A stretch of DNA of 64,000 bases, taken from positions 13,606,594 to 13,670,593 of the forward strand of contig NC_061121.1 in NCBI RefSeq assembly GCF_002878395.1. The letters are read 5' to 3'. Within the stretch, counting starts at the first letter, position 1; every line of letters starts with the position of its first letter. This stretch comes from Capsicum annuum. Lineage: Eukaryota > Streptophyta > Magnoliopsida > Solanales > Solanaceae. Of the stretch, positions 1 through 10,590 are shown in pieces. The position numbers and the translations under genes were made by a program. The notes under the pieces are model-generated. The model saw only the letters and a list, made by a program, of their open reading frames with translations, made no database searches and had not been told where the DNA came from.

Positions 1-317
1 AAATAGGTGGAGTTAGAAAGAGGACTCAAAGAACTTTCATTTGATATAAATTATTCCCTCTAGTTCGTTATATACAAAAATTTATGGTCAATGTAATTTT
101 ACCCAAGTTTAAACTCTTACTAAAACTCAATCGATAGGAAAGCTTTCAACTCATCTTTGAGTTAAGGGACCTCTATGATCTTAATTCATGCTCAACTATA
201 TTCCCACACTACATGATTGATTAACACAGTAAATTTTTATAGGATTTATTGGCTTTTCTAACTATTATGCATAGGAATGACGGTTAACATTCTATCTCAA
301 AAATGCGGGTTGTTACA
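1..317 (-). repeat. Ty3/gypsy LTR fragment (5' end of LTR, minus strand)
   Basis: Read on the minus strand, an LTR begins at 317 with TGTAACAACCCGCATTTTTG. This is the family signature (TGTAACACCCCGTATTTT) that also opens the LTRs ending at 36447 and 47372 and the one starting at 32773. The preceding text, with a 'cgatagg aaagc' block and a 'gacggttaacattct' block, also resembles the corresponding parts of those LTRs. The fragment continues beyond the left window edge. No internal coding region is visible. Assignment to the chromovirus/Tekay type is inferred from the LTR termini only. Confidence 0.6.
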
Positions 318-387
318 TTTACCAAGCCTCTAAAAGTAGAGACCTGAAATATGTATAAGTTATAAAACTTGTCACCTCAATCCATAA

Positions 388-1552
388 TCATTGAACCTCT
401 AGTAAGCTTCCACTGCCGGCACCAAGTGTGTTAGCATAACCCTCATCATGAAGGTTCCCTATAGAAATCAAATTCAGGCAAACATCTAGAGCATGCTTGA
501 CGTTATTGAGAACTAGTTTGGAACCATTATTACTTTCCAAAAAAACAATGTCAATGCCAAGTACTTTAACTTCATCATTATTGCCCATTTTCAACATCCC
601 AAAGTTACCTGGAGTATAAGAAGAAAATAATTCCTTCTTTGGTGTAACATGAGAAGTAGCACCAGGATCCACAAATCAGCTAGACTTATCACGAACAAGA
701 TTAACGGCATTCTCACCACAAGAAACAAGAAGATCATCATTAGAAACAACTGCAACATGATTTTTATTACCGCCTTCATCCTTTTGACATCTCATATCTC
801 TCTTATGCTTGTAACAATATTTCATGATATGCCCTTTTTTGTTGCAATAGTCACATGTAACATTCTTGAATTTGGACCTCGACTTGCTTCTACTTTTATC
901 TCTATCATTCAAACCTCTGGACTTTTTTCTCCCCCTTTCTTCAGTAACTAAAACATCAGAGTGTGAAGATGAAGAAGATGAGGTTTAATATCTTCTTCTT
1001 ATCTCTCTATTCAATACACTACTCTTAACATATTCCATAGTTACAACACCACTGGAGAATAATTAGTCAAAGAAACTCGAAGAGTTTCCCAAGAGTCTGG
1101 CAGAGTATTAAGAAGCCAAATTCCCAAAATTTCTTCATCGAACTTTACACCCATTCAGTACAGTTGGTCAAGGACACCCTGAAAATCATTCATATGATCA
1201 GAAATAGGATTTTCCTCTTTATACCTGATATTCATCAATTGCTTAAGTAGGAACAACTTATTATTGCTAGTATTTGAAGCATAAAATGTTTCGAGCTTGT
1301 CCCACAAACTTCTGGCATGTGTCTCATTCATATACGATCTCTAACATTATCTTCAACCCATTGTTTGATATAGCCACAAATTTGTAGGTGCTTAAATTTC
1401 CAATCCTCATCTATCATGGATTGAGGTTTAGCAGACACAAATACAGGTAAATGCTTTTTCTTGACAAAGAGAAGATCTTTCATTTTGCCCTTCCAAGTGT
1501 GATAATTACTACCATTCAAACATACCAACTTGCTCATGTTTTCATCCATCAT
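388..1552 (-). pseudogene. Ty1/copia gag and protease remnant
   Basis: The reading starts at 1552 with a gag N-terminus (LNGSNYHTWKGKMKDLL, typical of plant copia gag). It continues through a gag/UBN2-like part (about 1330-1020: DKLETFYASN, SDHMNDFQGVL) that carries stops and frame changes. A CCHC zinc knuckle follows at about 870-830 (CDYCNKKGHIMKYC, all four ligands intact). The aspartic protease region is at 672-388, with an active-site block DPGATSHVTP in place of the usual D-S-G-A. The element stops abruptly near 385 within the protease; integrase, reverse transcriptase and RNase H are missing. It is therefore a 3'-truncated, non-functional copy. It lies directly downstream of its own 5' LTR (1596-2328). 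Confidence 0.8.
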
Positions 1553-1577
1553 TCAAATCGATAGTCAATAAAAACCC

Positions 1578-1589
1578 TCTCTGATACGA
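1578..1589 (-). other. Copia primer-binding site, degenerate
   Basis: On the minus strand this reads TCGTATCAGAGA, close to the initiator-Met tRNA complement TGGTATCAGAGC that is seen intact at 7147-7158. It lies between the gag start and the LTR end, as expected. Confidence 0.5.
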
Positions 1590-1595
1590 CTTTAT

Positions 1596-2328
1596 TGAGA
1601 AAGAGGCAAGGTAGCACTATCAAAGTGCCCGACAGGGTAGTAGCGGAAGAATAACCAAGTCTAAACTTTCCCTTTCAACTTGAACCAAGAGGATATAAGT
1701 AAATTCAAGAAAAACAAAGTAATATGGTAGTAAATAAATCACCACACAAATATGATAAGACAAGAATAAACCAATCACAGAGAACAACAAATTTACATGG
1801 AAAATCCTTCGGTGTGAAGAGTAAAATCCTACGGGACAAAAACCTCCACTATAATCACCAAAGAGTTACAATATTTTTTATTCAAAATGGACACCAGATA
1901 AGTTCCAAACAATGAACAACAACACAATAAGATAGCACCAAACTAGTGAATAAAAGGAGCACAAACACTAAAAATGCAGCTGCTGTTCAGAAATAAAAAA
2001 TAAGAGCTACAGGCACCAAATCCAACTCCGTAAATTCCTAAATAAATATTGATATGAGAGGAACAAGTAATCCAAAAATTAGCTCAGTCGGATAAGAAAT
2101 AAAGCGCAAATCGCAATTTGAAGTTGACAGTTGTGGCTGAAAATTTGGATGAAAATCAGCTTTCTTTTTCTCTCTTTGGCTGCTGAAATCTCTCTTTTGT
2201 GATTATAAATAAGATCTTAAAAGATCTATATATATGCCTCATAGTATTGGGCCTATGGGTAAAAGTGGATTGGTCCAAATTGGGCTTTATTTATCCACAT
2301 GGGAAGGGAAAAGACCCATGACCCAACA
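1596..2328 (-). repeat. 5' LTR of the truncated copia element
   Basis: On the minus strand the LTR begins TGTTGGGTCATGGG at 2328 and ends ...TTTCTCA at about 1596, just before the degenerate primer-binding site. The length is about 733 bp. A TATATATAGATC stretch near 2235-2224 is a plausible TATA region. No second LTR copy is present in the window because the 3' part of the element is lost. The start at 2328 is clear; the end at 1596 is inferred from the primer-site position. Confidence 0.55.
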
Positions 2329-3168
2329 GAAAGCATGTGTTGTTTTGGATTGATTTTCGTGGAATTTAAATGTAATTATGTGTATATATATATATGATTT
2401 CATTTGCAGTGAAAGGTTGAATGTAGAGCATAATTGATGAGACCTTCCTCTCAATGCGGATTTTTCTTGATTTATGCGATATGTGGTATTTACTTGCATG
2501 TTTTGAACTTCATTGTCAATTGATGGTTATCCACATTCGGGTTGAGATTGTTTGTAAATTGATGAGAGGGGGTCATTTTCTTTAGCTATATCCTTGCATG
2601 AAAATTAAGAATTGCATAAGGTTAAATAATTTACATGGCCACCACATATTTAAGTTATAAATCTTTTGGGTGGTTATTTGTATGTTTGGGATGAGAATAG
2701 GCTGTGGAATTGGTATGAATGACTTGCAAGTCTGGGTATGACAATACCCGGTGATAGCATGCCCTTAATAAAATAAATGTTCAATGTTGTGAAGGTAGGA
2801 AAGTACAGTTTTAAAGAATTGAAAATTTGGGCTAGAGGGGATTAGATGGCTAGCCGATGAAAGCACGAGTCATGAGACTCAATGCTAGAAATCGTGATTT
2901 GCTGACACGGAGTTATGGTACCCTACTTCGTAGTCTGGTGTACCTTGATTCATGTCGTCCTAACTTGGGACTAAGTTTAGGAGCCCTTCTTTGTGGATTG
3001 GTGCACTACCATGATATATTGATTTCACTGGGAATATGACACCATGTTGTGTGGTCTTGCATGTCTCCCCTACTAATACACCAATCCTTGCGGCAAACTT
3101 GGATTGAGGGATTGGGCGTTGAGTTAAGGAAGGATTCTATATAGACTGTGGAATGATTAGGATTGTAG
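2329..3168 (+). repeat. Gypsy LTR-like segment, left part
   Basis: This is non-coding sequence interrupted at 3168 by a copia insertion and resuming at 7405. The right part ends at 8011 with the gypsy LTR terminus GGGTCGTGACA, so this stretch is inferred to be the inner part of the same plus-strand LTR. No LTR start is seen; it was probably replaced by the copia LTR at 2328. A (TA)n run lies at about 2382-2394. No reading frame worth calling was found. Confidence 0.4.
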
Positions 3169-3342
3169 TGTTAGGATCGATTAGCAGTTCACACACACTA
3201 AATCTATGGAGAGGATGAAGAAAACTAGAGAGAGAGTTCTTTAGGAGAGAGAGAGAGAGAATTAATTTCATGGTAACACCCATGGGTAACCTCCACGTTG
3301 GACAGGCTATTTATATTAATGACTCAAAGTATGTACAATTAC
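3169..3342 (-). repeat. 3' LTR of the copia element, truncated
   Basis: This matches 7161-7335 along its length: same TGTTAGGATCG start, AG-rich tract, 'ggtaacaccc' block and 'acaattacac' block. It then departs abruptly at about 3342, where the other LTR continues to 7404. The (AG)n tract is longer here (about 3224-3260). The missing part is the U3 start in element orientation. Confidence 0.8.
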
Positions 3343-3389
3343 ACGGATAAATGAGAATAAAAAGTACAGCCTAAAATTTGGTGTAAATG

Positions 3390-4189
3390 TACCATCTTCT
3401 AATGTGCTTCGTGTTCGAATGATAGACCGGGTTCTTCACCAACTGTATTTCACTCTGGCTATCTGTGTAAAGAATCTTCTTAATCTACTTCTTTCCTATT
3501 TCTTCCAGATAATCTACCAGTCATATCATCTCCTTTCCAGCCTCAGCTATTACCACATACTCAGCCTTAGTAGATGAAAGAGCAACGCACTTCTGAAGCC
3601 TAGACATCCAACTCACTGTTGTACCACCTACGGTGTAAATGTATCCGAAAGTGCTCATGCTCGAGTCCATATCCCACCAAGATCAGCATTAATAAAACCT
3701 TGCAGAATCACTTCACCATTGGCAAAACAAAGTGAAGTACTGGATGTACTTTTCAGATATCTTAGAAGCCACTTCACAGCTTCCCAATGCTCTTTCTCGG
3801 GGTTTACCATGTACCTGCTAACAACTCCCACTGCATGTGCTATATCAGGTCTAGTTCAGACCATAGCATACATCAAACTCCCAAGTACAGAGGCATATGG
3901 AACAAGTGCCATGTGCTCCCGCTCCTGAGCTGTCTTCCGTGACTGCTCCTTTGACAATTTTGTGTGATTTGCCAATGGAGTAGTCTTGGGTTTAGCATCA
4001 TTAACTCTAAATATGGCCAGCACCTTCTCAACATACTGCTCTTGGGATAGATTCAAATTGCCAGTAGATCTATCCCGAGAAATCCTCATCCCAAGAATCT
4101 ATTTCGCTGCACCTAAATCTTTCATCTCAAACTCAGAAGACAGAATTGCCTTCAGAAAGTTTATCTCCTTCATAATGGATCCTGTAATC
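3390..4189 (-). pseudogene. Copia RNase H and RT C-terminal remnant
   Basis: The minus-strand translation shows the post-RT block (KTTPLANHTKLSK, YASVLGSLMYAMV at about 4000-3860) and then RNase H motifs (SRLQKCVALSSTKAEYV near 3600-3540). The final block YHSNTKHIRRW near 3430-3400 corresponds to the family's usual HIDIRYH, and the sequence breaks off right there. Stops occur in at least two places, for example inside the 'EMI*LVDYL' stretch. It is non-functional and continuous with the RT remnant upstream. Confidence 0.8.
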
Positions 4190-5061
4190 AACATATCATC
4201 CATATACAAGAGTAAAAATACATAAGAATCAGTTTATTTCTTTAAGTAGCAACATTGATCCTTTTCACTCCTGCGAAAGCCACTCTTACTCATAAAGGGG
4301 TCAAACTTCTTGTACCACTGTCTAGGTGCTTGCTTCAGCCTATACAAGCTCCTGTTGATCTTGCACACTATGTGTTCCTTGCCTGGAACTACAAACCCCT
4401 CTGGCTGCTGCATATAGATTTCCTTATCCAAATCTCCATGTAAAAACGCAGTCTTTACATCCATTTGCTCAAGATGCAAATTCTCCGATGCAACAATACT
4501 CAATAAAATTCGGATAGTAGTTAATTTCAAAACAGGAGAAAATATTTCAGCATAATCAATATCTTTCCTTTGTGAATATCCTTTAACTACTAACCGGGCC
4601 TTGAACCTTCTTTTGCTATCTGGTTCTGCCTTGATTTTGAATACCCACTTATTCAACAAGGCTCTCTTCCCTGCAGATAACTCAGTCAACATCCACGTGT
4701 TATTTTTCTCAAGTGAGCTTATCTCATCATCCATAGCTTGCTCCTACTTAATTGAATCATCCACCTGCAGGGCCTCAGCAACAGACTCAGGCTCCCCTTC
4801 ATCAGTCAGCAATAGATAATGTAATCATGGTAAATACCTATCTGGTGCTCTAATGGTCCTGGATGATCTCCTCTCAACTTGCTCAGGTGTCACTTTTTCC
4901 ACCTCTGGTTCCTCAATGACATTTTCTAGAGTTTGTTGAGTATCTGTTGTAACATCTTCGGGTGTACTCTTCGGCAACTCAAGCTCAACTCCTACTTTCT
5001 TTGTAGTTTCTTGAACTTTTTTCTCTCTGTTCTTGTACAAGACATTTTCATCAAATGTCAT
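4190..5061 (-). pseudogene. Copia reverse transcriptase remnant
   Basis: This includes the integrase-RT linker (5061-4825), then RT from 4734. Recognised blocks are NKWVFKIKAEPDSKRRFKAR, DYAEIFSPVLKLTTIRILLS, DVKTAFLHGDLDKEIYMQQP and SLYRLKQAPRQWYKKFD. An in-frame stop near 4232 separates these from the catalytic YMDDML block at about 4213-4196, which is otherwise intact. The order and spacing match plant copia (Tnt1-like) polymerases. One stop codon and the upstream frameshifts make it non-coding as it stands. Confidence 0.88.
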
Positions 5062-5199
5062 ATCACAATGTCTTAGGATCTTCTTGTTCCTATCATCTCA
5101 AAACCTGTACCCGAACATGTCAGAACCATAACCTATAAAGTAGAACTTTATATCTTTAGCATCAAGCGTATCTCTCTTCTCCAGATCAACATGAACATA

Positions 5200-5959
5200 A
5201 GCAGTGCAACCAAAAGTTCTCAGTGAGAATACTTGAGCTCTTTTCCTGTCCATACTTCTTTAGGAATCTTGAACCCCAGAGAAACTGATGGTCCCCTGTT
5301 GATCAAGTATGCAGCTGTGCTCACAGCATCTACCCAAAATGTCTTAGTAGCCCACAGTGTATCCTCATGCTCTTTGTATACTCATTCAATATTTTGTTCA
5401 TCCTATCAGCAACTCCATTCTGCCTTGCCTTCCCAGGAACTGTCCTCATCAATCTGATTCCCTTAGTTGCACAAAATTGTTTGAATTCTGAGTTGTTATA
5501 TTCTCCTCCATTATTAGACCTCAGGCATTTGATTTTCAAGCCCGTCTGATTTTCAATTTTAGCTTTCCACCTCTTGAAAGTAGCAAACACATTTGACATA
5601 TATTTCAAGAAGTAAACCCATACCTTCCTGCTGAAATCATCAATGAAGGTGACATAGAATCTGGATCCACCAAGTGATGAAACAGGAGATGGTCCCCAAA
5701 CGTCTGTATGGACCATTTCCAGCCGTACTTTCTTCGGCTCTCTCGCAGTCTTCGTAAAGCTTACTCGTTTTAGTTTACCCATAACACAACTCTCACAAAG
5801 ACCCATATCAACATATTTCATTCCCTTTAAAGCTCCTTTTGCAACCAACATCTTTATTCCTTTAGCACTCATGTGTCCAAGTCTGTTGTGCCACAGACAT
5901 GAACCGGAAACACCCTTAGCAACAATAGCCATGTTTATACACCCTGCAGTGGTGTACAA
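5200..5959 (-). pseudogene. Copia integrase remnant
   Basis: The GAG-pre-integrase motif LWHNRLGHMSAKG and the zinc-site CESCVMGK are present, giving an intact HHCC pattern. In the core domain the first acidic residue is kept (VHTDVWGP), but the second has become asparagine (RSNNGGEY in place of RSDNGGEY). The third is aspartate rather than glutamate (NGVADRMN). Two of the three DDE residues are therefore altered, so strand transfer would be lost even if the frame were repaired. The frame differs from that of the protease part (junction near 5959). Confidence 0.88.
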
Positions 5960-6440
5960 AGTTCCAAATTATGCCACGTGCTACAACCATAGCACCCTTC
6001 ACAATCTTCCACGAACCATTCCCAAACTCTGCTGCGTAGCCTGTGCTATCCAACTGACCAACAGAGATCAGATTCTTCTTGAGACTAGGAATATATCTGA
6101 CATCCTCCAATGTCCACTGATTTTCTGCAGGAGTTTTTATACAGACATCCCCCTTTCCTTCAATCGCCAACGGCTTATTGTCAGTAAGATACACCTTTCC
6201 AAAGTTTCCAAACTTAAAGTTTTGGAACAATTCCTCGCTAGGAGATGAATGAAAAGATGCACTAGAATCCAATATCCAGGATTCAGTCGGGCTATCCACA
6301 CTAAGTATTAGAGCATCCCTAATGTCTTTTGCTGAATTAATAGAATCATTATCATCTCCAGATTTTTTATTCTTCTTCTTCTTGGTTTTCTTGCACTCTA
6401 TTCGAAAGTGTCCTTTTCTCCACAATTCCAATATGTCACG
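5960..6440 (-). pseudogene. Copia zinc knuckle and protease remnant
   Basis: The protease block WILDSSASFHSSP corresponds to the usual WILDSGASFH, so the invariant glycine after D-S is serine. Downstream 'VRYIPSLKKNLISVGQLDSTGYAAEF' is typical of copia protease C-termini. Just upstream, the zinc knuckle YWNCGEK|GHFRIEC is split between two frames. The shift maps to a run of four T (plus strand) at 6414-6417, where five would restore the usual spacing. Confidence 0.82.
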
Positions 6441-7135
6441 TTGGATTTTTGTGGAAAATTTCCATGATTCTTCGATTTTAATCTGTCATGTGTATTCTGA
6501 CCGCTCAGTCGGTCTCTCCCCCTTTGGTCAACACTGAGAGCACTACCAGATGAATCCCCAATTTCTCATTTGTGAATTCTTTTGCTAAGAACATCTCAAA
6601 TTTCATTAAACTTCAGTTTCTCAGATCCACGAGAACTGCTAATCGCAACAATAACAATATCCCAAGACTCGGGCAAAGATGGCATCAAAATCAGTGCTTT
6701 AATTTTATCTTCAAAATTAATGTCCACGGAATACAGTTGACTAACAATCATATTGAACTCGTTTATATGATCAGCAACAGATCCATTCTCAAGCATCTAT
6801 AAATTGAACAATCTACGCATCAAATATACCTTGTTCATCGCAGATGGCTTTTCATACATATTTCATAGTGCCTTCAACAGATCAGACATGGTTTTCTCCT
6901 TGACGATGTTGAACGCCACGTTTCTCAACAAAGTCAACCGGATCAGCCCTAGAGCCTGCCGATCCTTGAGCTTCCAGTCCTCTCTCTTCATAGACTCCGA
7001 ATTCACCTCGGTCAAGAGTTCATTAAGATCTTTCTGGTACAAATAGTCTTCAATCTGCATCTTCCAAAAATCAAAATCAGATCCATCAAACTTCTCGATT
7101 CCAAACTCGATCTTTCCATCTCCAGTGATCGTGAT
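6441..7135 (-). pseudogene. Copia gag remnant
   Basis: The N-terminus FDGSDFDFWKMQIEDYLYQKDL (near 7100-7040) and the block LPESWDIVIVAISSSRGSEKL (near 6680-6600) are typical of plant copia gag (UBN2 family). The expected initiator Met is not obvious; the codon near 7135 reads Ile/Thr. A stop near 6798 splits the frame. It lies immediately downstream of the primer-binding site. Confidence 0.8.
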
Positions 7136-7146
7136 GAATCTCCCAA

Positions 7147-7158
7147 GCTCTGATACCA
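7147..7158 (-). other. Copia primer-binding site
   Basis: On the minus strand this reads TGGTATCAGAGC, a perfect 12-base complement to the 3' end of initiator-Met tRNA. It is separated from the LTR end (7161) by two bases. It fixes the orientation of the element. Confidence 0.92.
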
Positions 7159-7160
7159 GT

Positions 7161-7404
7161 TGTTAGGATCGATTAGCAGTTCACACACACTAAATCTATG
7201 GAGAGAATAAAGAAAACTAGAGAGAAAGTTCTTTAGGAAAGAGAGAGAAAATTAATTTTGTGGTAACACCCGTAGGTAACCTCCACAGCGGAAGGGCTAT
7301 TTATATTAATGACTCGGAGTATATACAATTACACAAAGTTTGAACCGCATGAACATTAATAAATAACAGTACATCACATATTAATCAGTCTCCACAACCT
7401 AACA
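7161..7404 (-). repeat. 5' LTR of the copia element, 244 bp
   Basis: Terminal inverted ends are TGTTAG at 7161 and CTAACA at 7404. A minus-strand TATAAATA box at 7305-7298 lies in the U3/R region. It pairs with the truncated LTR at 3169-3342 and is the better preserved of the two. Confidence 0.9.
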
Positions 7405-8011
7405 TGTAAGTCGTACCATCTAGCCCAGAAGTAAACAGAGAATGAGTCACGATTTTCAAGACTTGTTGAAATTCATTTCAGTATGCCCATATGTTTTCAC
7501 TTATATATTATGGTCATTGTTTTATAAAATGCACTCATTATATTGTATAACAATATGCTATTTTGGGTTGTTTCACATACCAGTACATCCGTATTGACCT
7601 CTATATTTTAGGATCTGAGGCACAGTCCTAGGATCCCGCTAAACAGTAGATTGGTGTATCTGAGACTTGCAGTTGGTGAGCCTTTTCTATTCTGAAAGTC
7701 CTGGTTATTAGACCTTGTTATTTCATTTTGTTTATGGTCCGACTAGGGGCCTTGTCCCAACTTTAAACATGATGTTGGTTTTGATGTGTTAGAGATTTCA
7801 CAAACTGATGTTAGGTGTTGTTAGAGGGTTATCGATTTCGTTTCCAACTGTTCAGTTGAATTATAACATTGACCATTTTTCGTATGATTAAATTTCCATA
7901 TTTCTTTATATTATATGAGCATGTGCATGGGTGCCAGATAGACAAGGGGCGCCCCGACCTTCATGGTTCGGGACGTCCGTCGCAGCTAGGGTCTTGGCTT
8001 GGGTCGTGACA
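7405..8011 (+). repeat. Gypsy LTR-like segment, right part ending GGGTCGTGACA
   Basis: This continues the segment interrupted at 3168. It ends at 8011 with 'ggcttgggtcgtgaca', the 3' terminus expected for the gypsy LTR family found elsewhere in the window. Unit A begins at the next base. A compact GC-rich patch (about 7945-8000) precedes the end, as in related LTRs. It is not coding. Confidence 0.6.
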
Positions 8012-8404
8012 CTAAAGAAAAAATCACATCAACAACAACAAAAAGAAAAAAATCCTATCTTTTTAACTGTTTTGTTTTGATACAACTGTAAAAAGAAATA
8101 ACATAAAAAGTCATTATAAAAAAATAAAAAATTTTAAAAATCATTGAATCTTGAAAGAGGCCGTTACAATTCATGAACTGGCAAATATAAGACAACAACA
8201 ACATTAAAAATTTGACAACAACAACATTAAAAATTTAATTCATTAAATTTACCTAATCAACCAATGCCTATCAGTTATTTAAAGAAATGTTTTAAATGCT
8301 TGATCTAAAATTCCAAGTGAAAAGCATAACAAAAATAATAATAAAAAGTGAAAATAAGAAAAACCACATAATCATCAAATTGCAATATGCTGATTGTAGA
8401 ATTG

Positions 8405-9335
8405 ACAAACAACAACAAATCAATTCCTCAAAATTGCAAAGTCTACAAAGTCAATCGATATATATCAATCATTCGGAGAAATCAAGAAAAAACCACACAA
8501 GATTTTTGAGGAATTAAAAAAATAAAACTTTGAAAAAATTTATAGAGGAAAACATCAAAAGTAAGAAAGAGACAAAAAGAGAAAAGAAATTAGTAAAAAT
8601 CTCTAAATGAAAAGTACTGAAATTGGAAAAATCAAATAAGGGACAAAGAGAAACGAAAAAGTAAGTGATGAATTTATATTGGTGGAGAAAAACATATCAA
8701 GGTTGTAATTCTTGGGCAGAGTATCTCTAATCTCAACAAGGATTTTAAACCACAAGGGTTGGTGTGATGGTTCAGCACCTCACCCCTTAAGCAAGAGGTT
8801 GAGGGTTCGATGCCCACCTTTGGAGAATGGAGAAAACTCTGTGGCCAGTTCTCTACTGCTTAGTGCGCTGACTGTGGAACGGAGAATTAGTTTCACGTTT
8901 GCCGGCTGTGGGGATACTTGGAAAAAAAGAAAAGGATTTTATGTGTCAATTTGTGGTAAATTATTTAAATATATTCCTTATATGTATAGTATAATCTTTT
9001 TAAAATAAAACGAAGCAGGCTTTTGAACATAATTACAACTTTGGTATTTTTTTTCTCTGCGACTATTAATTCATCACTTACTTTTATTTTCTTTCACTTT
9101 GTCCATTATTTGATTTTTCTAGTTTTAGTACTTTTTATTGAGAGATTTTTACTAATTTCTTTTCTCTTGTCTCTTTTTACTTTTGACATTTTCTTGTATA
9201 CATTTTTCCAAAGTTTTATATATTTGGTTTCTCAAAAAATCTTGTGTGATTTTTTCTTGATTTCTCTGAATGATTGATGTATATCGATTGAGTTTATAGA
9301 CTTTACAATTTTGAGTTACTGATTTGTTGTATTTT
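8405..9335. repeat. Inverted repeat with ~300-bp arms
   Basis: The left arm, about 8405-8715, reads again in reverse complement at about 9025-9335. Matching blocks include 'caatcgatata', 'tcaatcattc.gagaaatcaag', 'aagaaattagtaaaaatctct' and 'aagtaagtgatgaatt'. The arms differ at scattered positions only. The spacer (about 310 bp) contains the SINE at 8748-8931. Unit B has only the left arm (about 19450-19760), so the right arm is an inverted duplication or insertion specific to unit A. Confidence 0.85.
8748..8931 (+). mobile_element. tRNA-derived SINE with 10-bp target-site duplication
   Basis: A tRNA-like head (CACAAGGGTTGGTGTGATGG) is followed by a good pol III box B, GGTTCGATGCC, at 8804-8814. 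The copy is flanked by the direct repeat AAGGATTTTA at 8738-8747 and 8932-8941. Unit B has the unoccupied site, with one 'aggatttta' near 19780. A short A-rich tail (GGAAAAAAAGAA) precedes the right duplication. It is about 184 bp long. Confidence 0.88.
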
Positions 9336-9971
9336 TTTTTTGTCAATTTTTTTTGCCTGCTTTATAAAGGAAAATATTTACAAAGATAAATATTATTTGA
9401 AGTTAAATTTAAAAAGTGGTATTTGAAGATCGAAATTATATGTCCGGAAAAAATTATTGGCAAGTTTAAGTTTGATTTTTGTATAAAAACAATTAGGCTA
9501 TAATCAGAAATGAACTAGCAGATGAACATAAAAATTATATTATGCATATTTAAGTTGAACATTATTGTTTATATATCGAATATTGAATTCCTTTCTTGAA
9601 ATTCATAAGTTGCCTCTGGCGGCAATTATGGAACAATATATTATATTATACATAATTATCTAAGATTTTTAATTGTTGATAATATACAAAAATAATTATT
9701 TTAAAAATATTTATTTATGCATACATGAATTCTATTATGATAAAAAAAAATTTAGTCGAATTTCTTTATAATGGTATTGGTGGCATTTGGTCGAATAATT
9801 ATTTGATTTATATAGTGAAATGTTATTAAAGATAACTCATTTTTTAAAAAAATAAAATAAAATTGATTGATATAGTAAAATGTTGTTATAGAGAATAATT
9901 GTCATAGAAGATTTGATTGAATCTCGTAATCTAATTGATTAAAATTATCTCATTTATTGAAACCCGTAATC

Positions 9972-10124
9972 GGAGTCTTGGGGGAACTGGTAAAGTTGCA
10001 GTCATCTGACCAGCAGATCACGGGTTCAAGCCTTGGCCTTTGGCAGAAATGCAAGGTAAGGTTGCCTACAATACCCCCTTGTGGTCCCCCGCATAGCGAA
10101 TGCTTAATGCACCGGACTGTCCTT
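9972..10124 (+). mobile_element. Au-like SINE in unit A
   Basis: It begins with GGAGTCTTGGGGGAACTGG, has box B-like GGGTTCAAGCC, then the Au-type body (cagaaatgcaaggtaaggt, 'gcatagcg', 'gcaccggactgtcctttt'). It is flanked by 19-bp near-identical duplications (TTTATTGAAACCC.. at 9953-9971 and 10125-10143). The same insertion at the same site occurs in unit C (50485-50661). Unit B has the empty site at 20568-20586. Confidence 0.9.
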
Positions 10125-10408
10125 TTTATTGAACCCTCTAATCATTATTTAGGCACAATTTGAAGATGCATTTCCCCCTTATCATTTTCTGTGTGTGTTG
10201 TTTTATTAATATCTAATATAACATTAATTTTTCAATTATTTTTCCGGTGGAAAATTTCTTCATATGTGCTTAAGTTCTAAGGATCAATAAAATTGAGTCT
10301 CAACAAGTTTAAACTAATCAAATAATTCAGAAACTCAAGAAAAAATTTAAATAACATAAACAAACTGTAAGTTACCTCTTCTAAGAATTTTACAATAGCA
10401 CTTCACCA

Positions 10409-10590
10409 ACCTGAGATGTGGCGTAGTGGTGGAATTACGTTACCTTTAACCAGAGGCCTTGAGTTCGAGCCATGTATATAGATGAAGAAAATCTTGTTGG
10501 AAGTGTCACCCCCATAATAGCCCTGCAGTGCGCGACCCAAATTACTTGGGGTTTCAATCTGAATACCGAAAATCGAGTGAGAAATTAAAA
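10409..10590 (+). mobile_element. tRNA-derived SINE shared by all three units (copy A)
   Basis: Box A-like TGGCGTAGTGG and box B-like GAGTTCGAGCC are followed by a body with 'tagccctgcagtgcgcgaccc' and an end near 'gaaattaaaaaag'. Orthologous copies at 20851-21035 and 50951-51140 show that the insertion predates the unit duplications. Ends are approximate because no clear target duplication was found. Confidence 0.7.

Larger units (their letters stand above)
3169..7404 (-). mobile_element. Ty1/copia retrotransposon, nearly complete, degenerate (minus strand)
   Basis: Order on the minus strand: 5' LTR 7404-7161, perfect initiator-Met primer-binding site 7158-7147, gag about 7135-6440, protease about 6431-5960, integrase 5959-5200, reverse transcriptase about 4860-4190, RNase H about 4189-3390, then a truncated 3' LTR 3342-3169. 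The termini are TGTTAG...CTAACA. Flanking 5-mers TGTAG (3164-3168) and TGTAA (7405-7409) make a target-site duplication with one mismatch. About 70 bp of LTR together with the RNase H C-terminus and polypurine tract are deleted near 3343-3390. Frames are broken throughout. The element sits inside a plus-strand gypsy LTR (2329-3168 and 7405-8011). Confidence 0.9.

Noticed and set aside
8712..8940. Open frame of ~75 codons across 8712-8940 as a small gene
   Set aside because: It coincides with a tRNA-derived SINE flanked by a target duplication and is absent in the paralogous unit.
10409..10480. Functional tRNA gene
   Set aside because: Box A- and box B-like motifs are present, but no cloverleaf can be folded and the sequence continues into a SINE body, repeated in three units.
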